From assembly GCA_040414485.1 (NCBI GenBank), contig JBEDUK010000005.1, positions 1 to 16,535 of the forward strand: a stretch of 16,535 bases of DNA, given 5' to 3'. Below, piece by piece: positions 10,830-16,535 of the stretch (position 1 is its first letter; each line of letters begins with the position of its first letter). Origin of the DNA: JBEDUK01 sp040414485 (lineage in GTDB: Bacteria > Actinomycetota > UBA4738). The position numbers were made by a program, and so were the translations under genes. The notes under the pieces are model-generated. The model saw nothing but the letters and a program-made list of their open reading frames with translations. It ran no database searches and was not told the DNA's origin.

Positions 10830-12233
10830 TCAGCGGTAGGCCGGAACAGGCTCCGGCTCGGTCATCTTCCCTCGCTGGTACAGGTAGACCGGGATGCCCA
10901 GCAGCAGCGCGACGCCGGCGAAGATGAACGGCCCCCAGTACACCCAGAAGCTGTGCCCCGTGTTCCGCGAGTACCAGATGAACAGGATCGAGAAGATCAG
11001 GGACAGGACGGCGACGGTCATGTCTCGGGCGAACTTCGGCGTGTTCATGGTTCGTTTGTCGATCAGCCGCCACTTGATCTGCGCGAGCGCCGAGAACGCG
11101 TACGGGATGGCCGCCGTGATGCCCGTCATCAGCACCAGCGTGGTGAACACCGTCGGGCCGCCGTTCCCCATGTAGTTGATGGCCATCACGATGGAGGCCA
11201 GCACCGTGGACGCGATGATGCCGAACGCGGGCACGCCCCTGTTCGACATCTTCTTGAACTGCCGCGGGAACAGGCCGTCGTTGGCGGCCGCGAGCGGCAT
11301 CTCGGCGCAGATCATCGTCCAGCCGTTCAGCGCGCCGAACCCCGAGATGATCACCAGGACCGCCATCACGTTGCCGACCCACGATCCGCCGAACATGGCG
11401 TTCGCCGCGTCGGAGAACGGCGCCGTGGACTTCGCGAGCGTCGAGGCGGGCAGGATGCCGAAGATCGCGGTGAGCGACAGCATGTACACCACGGCGGTCG
11501 CGAGGGTGCCCAGCACCGTGGCCCGCGGGATGTTCCGGTCCGGATCGCGCACCTTCCCGGCCGCGACGGCCGCGGTCTCCACGCCCAGGTAGCTGAACAG
11601 CGCGATCGCCATCCCGCCGCCGATGGCGTTGATCGCGTTCTCGCCGCTGGCGTTGAACGGCGAGTAGTTCGCGCTGGTGATGTAGAAGAAGCCGACGGTC
11701 GACATGAATGCCAGGGCCGCGAACTTCAGCACGGTCGTCACGACCTGGATGAATCCCATGTTCCTGACGCCCGATAGGTTGATCGCCGCCGGGATCCACA
11801 GTCCCACCAGCACCAGCAGAATCGAGAGTCCGGTGTTGTGGCCCTTGTTGATGAAGACCTCGACATAGAGCACCCAGCCCACGGCGATGGCCGCGTTCCC
11901 CGCCCACGCCGTGATCCAGTAGGACCACGCGTTCATGAAGCCGAGCGGGTTGCCGAACGCGGTCCGCGCGTACGCGTATGGCCCGCCGTCCGCCGGCAGG
12001 CGTCGCGACAGCGACGCGAACAGCAGCGCCAGTGCCAGCGCTCCAACCGTGGTGAGCGCCATCGACACCAGGCTGATCGGACCGTAGCCCGCCAGTGAGG
12101 TCGGCAGATTGAAGATGCCGACGCCGATGATGCTTCCGACGATGAGCGCCATGGCGACGCCCAATCCGAACCCGTGGGACTGTTCGCCCGAACCGGGTGG
12201 CTGACCAGCGTCCTTCGCCTGTGTCGTGGCCAT
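10830..12233 (-). CDS. APC-family basic amino acid antiporter, arcD-like
   Basis: This 467-residue inner-membrane protein has about 12 hydrophobic segments and resembles the basic amino acid/polyamine antiporter branch (ArcD, AdiC, PotE). Key features are the first helix GVGIFNLP (37-44), the loop DGGPYAYAR (82-90), and the segment SYWITAWAGN (104-113), close to the YWISAWIGN segment I recall from ArcD. An arginine/ornithine exchanger would import the substrate of arcA and export the product of arcB without net energy cost; that role is inferred from family and context. The open frame extends upstream to 12503, but the extra residues are charged, low-complexity and overlap the divergent gene. 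ATG 12233 is therefore chosen, with AAGGGG ten bases ahead. A GTG three codons earlier is the alternative. It converges with the other permease, so the two are separately transcribed. Confidence 0.85.
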   Translation of the reverse strand: MATTQAKDAGQPPGSGEQSHGFGLGVAMALIVGSIIGVGIFNLPTSLAGYGPISLVSMALTTVGALALALLFASLSRRLPADGGPYAYARTAFGNPLGFMNAWSYWITAWAGNAAIAVGWVLYVEVFINKGHNTGLSILLVLVGLWIPAAINLSGVRNMGFIQVVTTVLKFAALAFMSTVGFFYITSANYSPFNASGENAINAIGGGMAIALFSYLGVETAAVAAGKVRDPDRNIPRATVLGTLATAVVYMLSLTAIFGILPASTLAKSTAPFSDAANAMFGGSWVGNVMAVLVIISGFGALNGWTMICAEMPLAAANDGLFPRQFKKMSNRGVPAFGIIASTVLASIVMAINYMGNGGPTVFTTLVLMTGITAAIPYAFSALAQIKWRLIDKRTMNTPKFARDMTVAVLSLIFSILFIWYSRNTGHSFWVYWGPFIFAGVALLLGIPVYLYQRGKMTEPEPVPAYR

Positions 12234-12346
12234 CTCGGTCACGCCCCTTCGCTCGTCCAGCGCAGGATATCCCGGGCACGCTATGGCGCGCAGGTAACGG
12301 GCGGACGAATGGACGGTGACCGGAGCGCGGGGCCGAGCGGCCCGTC

Positions 12347-12352
12347 TAGCAT
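12347..12352 (+). promoter_or_regulatory. Putative -10 element of a leaderless acyltransferase promoter
   Basis: TAGCAT ends seven bases before the GTG at 12360 and no Shine-Dalgarno sequence is visible between them. The layout repeats the one before mazG at 4651. A perfect inverted repeat GGGCC-GAGC-GGCCC lies immediately upstream at 12330-12343, between the expected -35 and -10 positions, and could bind a regulator. The 126-base divergent gap to the antiporter holds no other clear signal; on the - strand TATCCT (12264-12269) is a weak -10 candidate for that gene. Confidence 0.5.
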
Positions 12353-12359
12353 CTGCAGG

Positions 12360-13724
12360 GTGCCAGGGCTGATGCGGCGGACCGTCGACCGGCTGATCCG
12401 GCTCATCGCGAAGGTGGCCGTCTTCGGATGGTTCCGCTCGCTCGAGGTCGAAGGGATGGAGCGCTTCCCGCGGACCGGACCGGTCGTGATCGTCGCGCCC
12501 CACTTCAACGGCTTCGTCGATCCCGCGCTGCTCGCCGCGACGCTCCCCCGAATGCCGCGCTTCCTCGGGATGTCACCGCTGTGGAAGGTGCCCGGGCTCG
12601 GCCCCGTGCTGACGTTCGTCGGTGCCGTTCCCGTCTACCGGGCCTCGGAGGGGTCGACGGAGCGGAACGAAGGGATGTTCGACGCGTGCCACCGGGTGCT
12701 CGGCGAAGGCGGCGCCATCGCGATCTTCCCCGAGGGAAGGGTCAACGCGCGCTACCGGCTGCTGCCGCTCAAGACCGGGGCGGCGCGCATCGCCCTCGGC
12801 GCACGAGCCAAAGGGGCCCGGGGCGTCCAGGTCGTTCCGGTCGGGACGATCTTCGAGGATCGAAGCGCGATCCGCTCCCGGGCGGTGGTGCGCGTGGGCG
12901 AGCCGATCGATCTCGACCTGGACATCTCCGCGTTCGTCCTGCCGGGCGAAGGCGACGCGGAGACGAACCACCAGGCGGTCGACCGCCTGACCGAGGAGAT
13001 CCAGGCCCGGCTCCAGGCCGTGACGGTCGACTTCGACGATGCGGAAGATGCGATGGCGTTCGACTTCGCCGCACGGGTGGCCATCCGCGATCCACAGGCT
13101 TCGCCCCGGGTCGAGGTCCCGATGGCGGACGCCTGGCAGCTGGCCGGCCGGCTGGAGCGCGCCGCGCCCCCGGTGCGGACCGCCATCCTGGCGGCGGCCA
13201 GAAAGTACCGGGCGAGCCTGGACCTGTTGGGACTCGATGACCGGGACGTGATCCCCGGGAACACCGAGAAGCGATTCCTCCGCCGATATCGCGGCCGGGC
13301 CACACGGTTCGTCGCTGTCGCGCCGTTCGCCACCGCGGGCGCCGCCGTGAACGCCGCGCCGGCCTTCGCCGTGCACCAGATCGGGAAGCGGGTCCGAACC
13401 AGCATGGGCCAGGCCACGCCGAAGCTGCTCGCTTCGATCGCGTTGTTCCCGGTGACGTGGCTCGCCCTGGCCCTGTGGCTGCGTACGCGCGGCACCCGCC
13501 ATCCTTGGGTCACGGCGCTGGTGGCCGGTCCGGGCTGTGGTTGGGCGACGCTCTACGCCTTCGAGCGGTGGGAGAAAAACCGCCGGGACGTCGACGCCTG
13601 GGGCCGGCTGCGCCGGAGCCGGGCCGCGCTCGACGAACTTCGGGCTGAGCGCGGAGCCGTGCTCGATACGGTCGAAGCGGCCACCGCGCACCGCATGGCG
13701 ACCTTGTCCACGCCCGCCCCGTAG
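12360..13724 (+). CDS. PlsC-type glycerophospholipid acyltransferase
   Basis: The 454-residue protein belongs to the LPLAT/PlsC superfamily, which moves acyl groups onto glycerol-3-phosphate or lysophosphatidate at the membrane during phospholipid synthesis. The catalytic motif is HFNGFVD (48-54), an H-x5-D spacing and not the usual H-x4-D. The substrate-binding motif FPEG (123-126) is followed by RLLPLKTGAARIALGA. Both resemble the Gpt2/Sct1-like and related bacterial branch more than classic 1-acylglycerol-3-phosphate acyltransferases. Residues after about 220 form an extra C-terminal half, with one or two hydrophobic segments (about 355-373 and 384-400) and a charged helical end. The GTG at 12360 is chosen because it follows a TAGCAT element; the open frame goes further upstream but would overlap the divergent antiporter. 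The gene precedes arcA by 178 bases and has no obvious link to arginine catabolism. Confidence 0.85.
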   Translation: MPGLMRRTVDRLIRLIAKVAVFGWFRSLEVEGMERFPRTGPVVIVAPHFNGFVDPALLAATLPRMPRFLGMSPLWKVPGLGPVLTFVGAVPVYRASEGSTERNEGMFDACHRVLGEGGAIAIFPEGRVNARYRLLPLKTGAARIALGARAKGARGVQVVPVGTIFEDRSAIRSRAVVRVGEPIDLDLDISAFVLPGEGDAETNHQAVDRLTEEIQARLQAVTVDFDDAEDAMAFDFAARVAIRDPQASPRVEVPMADAWQLAGRLERAAPPVRTAILAAARKYRASLDLLGLDDRDVIPGNTEKRFLRRYRGRATRFVAVAPFATAGAAVNAAPAFAVHQIGKRVRTSMGQATPKLLASIALFPVTWLALALWLRTRGTRHPWVTALVAGPGCGWATLYAFERWEKNRRDVDAWGRLRRSRAALDELRAERGAVLDTVEAATAHRMATLSTPAP

Positions 13725-13816
13725 ACCCCTGGCATCCGCCACCTCCCGGCCGCGATCCGTTTCGCCCGCGTTCACCGAGCGTCCGGGTGGCCGTGCATAC
13801 GATGACCGCCCGAATC

Positions 13817-13822
13817 TATGCT
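13817..13822 (+). promoter_or_regulatory. Candidate -10 element upstream of arcA
   Basis: TATGCT is the best -10-like hexamer in the 178-base gap before arcA and would give a leader of about 75 bases. GCATA at 13795-13799 and TATGC at 13817-13821 are inverted with respect to each other across 17 bases, so a regulator could bind here. No convincing -35 is seen. Confidence 0.3.
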
Positions 13823-13837
13823 GCGAAGGTAAGGCTG

Positions 13838-13851
13838 AGGTGACGCCACCT
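13838..13851. repeat. Inverted repeat in the arcA leader
   Basis: AGGTG (13838-13842) and CACCT (13847-13851) form a perfect 5-base stem around ACGC, about 50 bases before the arcA start. It could be an operator half-site pair or a small leader hairpin. There is no T-run, so it is not an intrinsic terminator. Confidence 0.3.
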
Positions 13852-13902
13852 GGCGCGGGCGGGCCGGGTCCGCACGTGCCAGCGATCGGGAGGGAGGTCG
13901 CC

Positions 13903-15120
13903 ATGCCGTTCGGAGTGCAGTCCGAAGTCGGCAAGCTGCGCCGGGTCATGGTCCATCGGCCGGGCCTGGAGCATTCGAGGCTGACGCCGTCCAACGCCGA
14001 GGAACTGCTGTTCGACGACGTGCTATGGGTGAGCCGCGCGAAGCAGGAGCACGACGCCTTCTGCGAGGCGATGCGGGAGCGCGGCGTCGAGGTCTTCGAG
14101 GCCGAGACGCTGCTGGGCGAGGCGCTCGCCAAGCCGGAGACGCGCGATTGGGTCGCGGAGCACGTGCTGAACGAGCGCGAGGTAGGCGTCGTCGCCGCCG
14201 ATCGCGCCCGTGAGTGGGTGGACACGGCCGACGCCGCGCTGGTCGCGGACTTCCTGATCGGCGGCATCACGAAGGAGGACGTCAAGCAGGACGTGGGGCT
14301 GGTGTGGGAGTCCGCCGACCCCACGAGCATGCTGCTTCCCCCGCTGCCGAACTTCCTTTTTCAGCGCGACCCGTCGTGCTGGATCTACGACGGCGTGACG
14401 ATCAATCCCATGACGAAACCCGCACGCAAGCCCGAGACGATGATCGTCGAGACGATCTACCGCTTCCATCCGATGTTCGCCGCGGAGCAGTTCCCCATCT
14501 GGCTCGGCGGATCGGATGAGGACTGGGGCCGGTGCCACGTCGAGGGTGGGGATGTCCAGCCCATCGGCAACGGCTCCGTGATGATCGGGATGGGGGAGCG
14601 GACCACGCCGCAGGCGGTGCTCTGGATCGCGCGCTCGCTGTTCCGCGCTGGCTCCGCCACGCAGGTCCTGGCGGTGTCGCTGCCGAAGTCCCGGAGCTAC
14701 ATGCACCTGGACACGGTCATCACCATGTGCGACCGGGACCTGGTCACGCTCTTCCCGCAGGTCGTGTACGGCGCCCGCGTCTGGTTGATCCGGCCGGGCG
14801 ATTCGGCCGAGAAGCTGGTGGTCGAGGAGAAGGAGGGAACGCTCCCCGAGCTCATGGGCGCCGCGCTCGGCGTCGAGAAGATGCGCGTGGTCGAAACGGG
14901 CGGCGACTCGTTCGAGGCGGAACGCGAGCAGTGGGACGATGGCAACAACGTCGTCGCGCTCGAGCCGGGCGTGGTGGTCGCCTACGAGCGCAACGTCGGG
15001 ACGAACACCGCGCTGCGGAAGGCCGGCATCGAGGTCATCACCATCGAGGGGTTCGAACTGGGCCGGGGGCGCGGCGGCGGGCACTGCATGACCTGCCCGC
15101 TCGAGCGCGACGCTGTCTAG
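13903..15120 (+). CDS. arcA: Arginine deiminase
   Basis: ArcA hydrolyses L-arginine to L-citrulline and ammonia in the cytoplasm, the first step of the arginine deiminase pathway. The 405-residue protein has the full catalytic set of the guanidino-group-modifying superfamily: Asp156 in FQRD, Glu214 in EGGD, His268 and Asp270 in HLDT, and nucleophile Cys398 in HCMTCPL near the C-terminus. These correspond to Asp166, Glu224, His278, Asp280 and Cys406 of the Pseudomonas enzyme. The ATG at 13903 is preceded by a strong GGGAGGGAGG site; the frame is open upstream but has no family-like residues there. arcB follows after 21 bases, so the two are almost certainly one operon. An intact active site argues for a working enzyme. 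Confidence 0.98.
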   Translation: MPFGVQSEVGKLRRVMVHRPGLEHSRLTPSNAEELLFDDVLWVSRAKQEHDAFCEAMRERGVEVFEAETLLGEALAKPETRDWVAEHVLNEREVGVVAADRAREWVDTADAALVADFLIGGITKEDVKQDVGLVWESADPTSMLLPPLPNFLFQRDPSCWIYDGVTINPMTKPARKPETMIVETIYRFHPMFAAEQFPIWLGGSDEDWGRCHVEGGDVQPIGNGSVMIGMGERTTPQAVLWIARSLFRAGSATQVLAVSLPKSRSYMHLDTVITMCDRDLVTLFPQVVYGARVWLIRPGDSAEKLVVEEKEGTLPELMGAALGVEKMRVVETGGDSFEAEREQWDDGNNVVALEPGVVVAYERNVGTNTALRKAGIEVITIEGFELGRGRGGGHCMTCPLERDAV

Positions 15121-15141
15121 CGACGCCAGGAGGGAACTGAG

Positions 15142-16146
15142 ATGGGCTACAACCTGAGAAATCGAAGCTTTCTGAAGGAGATCGACTTCGAACCCGGCGA
15201 GCTGCGGTTCCTGCTCCGTCTCTCAGAGGCGCTGAAGCTGGCGAAGTACGCGGGAACCGAGAGCCATCGGCTGGACGGCAAGGAGATCGCGCTGATCTTC
15301 GAGAAGACCTCCACACGGACGCGCTCGGCGTTCGAGGTTGCGGCCTTCGACCAGGGCGCGCACGTCACGTACCTGGACCCGAGCGGCTCGCAGTTGGGCC
15401 ACAAGGAGTCCATCGCCGACACCGCGCGCGTGCTCGGGCGCATGTACGACGGGATCGAGTACCGGGGGAACGAGCAGGCTGACGTGGAGACGCTGTCGGA
15501 GTTCGCCGGCGTGCCCGTGTACAACGGGCTGACCGACGAATGGCATCCCACGCAGATGCTGGCCGACTTCCTCACCATGCACGAGGCGAGCGGCAAGCCC
15601 TACGACGCCATCTCGTTCGCGTTCGTCGGCGACTGCCGGTTCAACATGGGACGGTCGCTCCTGGCCATGGGTGCGCTGATGGGGAGCGACGTCAGGCTGT
15701 CCGGCCCCGAGGAGCTGCACCCGCCGAAGGACGTGGTGGACATCGCGAACGAGATCGCCGCCAAGACGGGCGCGCGGCTCACGATCACGGAGGACCCCGC
15801 TGAAGCCGTCAAGGGGGTTGACTTCATCCACACGGACGTGTGGGTCTCGATGGGCGAGGCGAAGGACGTCTGGACCGATCGGGTGAAGATCCTCACGCCG
15901 TATCAGGTGAATTCCGCGCTCCTGGAAAAGAGCGGGAATTCGACGGTCAAGTTCATGCACTGCCTGCCGGCGTTCCACGACCCGAACACGACGGTCGGCC
16001 GCGAGATCATGGAGCACACGGGCATGACGTCCGGCTTGGAGGTCACCGGCGAGGTGTTCGAGTCGCCCGCCAGCATCGTGTTCGACCAGGCCGAGAACCG
16101 GCTGCACACGATCAAGGCGATCATGGTGGCGACGCTCGGCAACTAG
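15142..16146 (+). CDS. arcB: Ornithine carbamoyltransferase, probably catabolic
   Basis: In the arginine deiminase pathway this enzyme splits citrulline with phosphate into ornithine and carbamoyl phosphate, the substrate of carbamate kinase. The 334-residue length is normal. Carbamoyl phosphate binding motif STRTR (57-61), HPTQ (135-138), ornithine-loop DVWVSMG (232-238) and HCLPA (273-277) are all intact. The stretch around LIFEKTSTRTRSAFEVAA and the HKES/GRMYD/IEYRG segments resemble catabolic ArcB of Pseudomonas as I remember it, and the 21-base distance to arcA supports the catabolic role. An anabolic ArgF is the alternative; no other arginine biosynthesis gene is nearby. An AGGAGGG site (15128-15134) precedes the ATG. 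No terminator is seen before the next gene 32 bases on. Confidence 0.95.
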   Translation: MGYNLRNRSFLKEIDFEPGELRFLLRLSEALKLAKYAGTESHRLDGKEIALIFEKTSTRTRSAFEVAAFDQGAHVTYLDPSGSQLGHKESIADTARVLGRMYDGIEYRGNEQADVETLSEFAGVPVYNGLTDEWHPTQMLADFLTMHEASGKPYDAISFAFVGDCRFNMGRSLLAMGALMGSDVRLSGPEELHPPKDVVDIANEIAAKTGARLTITEDPAEAVKGVDFIHTDVWVSMGEAKDVWTDRVKILTPYQVNSALLEKSGNSTVKFMHCLPAFHDPNTTVGREIMEHTGMTSGLEVTGEVFESPASIVFDQAENRLHTIKAIMVATLGN

Positions 16147-16178
16147 ACGTCGATCCACGAACTGAACAGGGGGCTTCG

Positions 16179-16535
16179 GTGGGCGGGGATTACTCCGATC
16201 GCGCTGATTTCGACAATGCCGACCGAGGCTTCATCGCCTCGCTCGGTTCCCTTCGGATCACGAACGCCGACGGCCGTGTCGTGTGGGACATGGACTGGGG
16301 ATTCCTGGACGCCGACTGTCCGGACACCGTCAATCCCAGCCTGTGGCGTCAGGCGCAACTGACCGCGAAGCACGGCCTGTACGAGGTAGTGCCGGGCGTC
16401 TACCAGGTCCGCGGCTTCGACATGTCGAACATGACGCTGGTCGAAGGCGACCACGGCGTGATCGTGATCGACCCGCTGATCAGCGAGGAGGTCGCCGCCG
16501 CGGCGCTCGCCCTGTATCGGCAGCACCGCGGCGAC
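16179..16535 (+). CDS. Alkylsulfatase-like metallo-beta-lactamase-fold hydrolase (5' part)
   Basis: The frame starts at GTG 16179, five bases after an AGGGGG site (16168-16173), and runs off the window after 119 codons. The residues match the start of linear alkylsulfatases of the SdsA1/BDS1 family: RGFIA (16-20), DGRVVWD (31-37), DTVNPSLWRQAQL (49-61), VYQVRGFDMSNMTLVEGD (74-91) and VIDPL (96-100). These zinc enzymes hydrolyse alkyl sulfate esters to an alcohol and sulfate. The HxHxDH zinc ligands and the C-terminal domains lie beyond the edge, so catalytic competence cannot be judged. No signal peptide is visible, unlike secreted SdsA1. It follows arcB by 32 bases with no terminator in between and may be co-transcribed with arcAB. 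Confidence 0.85.
   Translation, partial: MGGDYSDRADFDNADRGFIASLGSLRITNADGRVVWDMDWGFLDADCPDTVNPSLWRQAQLTAKHGLYEVVPGVYQVRGFDMSNMTLVEGDHGVIVIDPLISEEVAAAALALYRQHRGD

Noticed and set aside
12174..12359. Upstream extension of the acyltransferase frame by 62 codons
   Set aside because: It overlaps the divergent antiporter start, has no family-like residues, and lies upstream of the TAGCAT element that fixes GTG 12360.
12234..12503. 90-codon N-terminal extension of the antiporter
   Set aside because: The residues are charged and low in complexity, cross the divergent acyltransferase gene, and precede the normal start of the first membrane helix; ATG 12233 has a ribosome binding site.
13537..13902. 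Upstream extension of the arcA frame by 122 codons
   Set aside because: It overlaps the acyltransferase end in another frame, and the known ArcA N-terminus begins at ATG 13903 behind a strong ribosome binding site.
5589..16535. Genomic island or mobile element carrying the arginine locus
   Set aside because: No integrase, transposase, tRNA, flanking direct repeats or change in base composition was seen.

Overview
The window reads as a stretch of bacterial chromosome of high G+C content (roughly two thirds by eye) with dense coding on both strands, arginine-rich proteins and several GTG/TTG starts. The mfd-then-mazG order, two start codons that sit directly behind a TAGCAT -10 element (leaderless pattern), and the actinobacterial character of several proteins suggest an actinomycete-phylum organism (Actinomycetota), perhaps a deep or uncultured branch. 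This placement is inference; no rRNA or other marker is present. I see no phage, insertion sequence, tRNA, rRNA or CRISPR array.

Left part (1-5541, all + strand): the last codons of an unidentified upstream gene, mfd (transcription-repair coupling factor), a secreted protein built of seven Cys-pair repeats that overlaps the end of mfd by 8 bases, and mazG (NTP pyrophosphohydrolase) with its own putative leaderless promoter. mfd and mazG are genome-maintenance genes that are neighbours in mycobacteria; the secreted repeat protein is an insertion into that pair.

Middle part (5589-12233): a P-type cation ATPase and carbamate kinase arcC on the - strand, probably co-transcribed. arcC is divergent from an APC-family permease on the + strand, which converges with a second APC transporter of the basic amino acid antiporter type on the - strand.

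Right part (12360-16535, + strand): a PlsC-type acyltransferase with a second putative leaderless promoter, then arcA (arginine deiminase), arcB (ornithine carbamoyltransferase) and the first 119 codons of an alkylsulfatase-like enzyme.

Together arcA, arcB and arcC make a complete arginine deiminase pathway: arginine to citrulline and ammonia, citrulline to ornithine and carbamoyl phosphate, and carbamoyl phosphate plus ADP to ATP, CO2 and ammonia. One or both APC proteins would import arginine, the antiporter probably in exchange for ornithine. Unlike the compact arcDABC operons of Pseudomonas or lactic acid bacteria, the genes are spread over three transcription units on both strands. The ATP-making kinase shares its unit with an ATP-consuming ion pump whose membrane ion-binding residues look unlike those of Ca2+ pumps. 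That pump and its pairing with arcC, and the seven-repeat secreted protein, are the most interesting points in the window.
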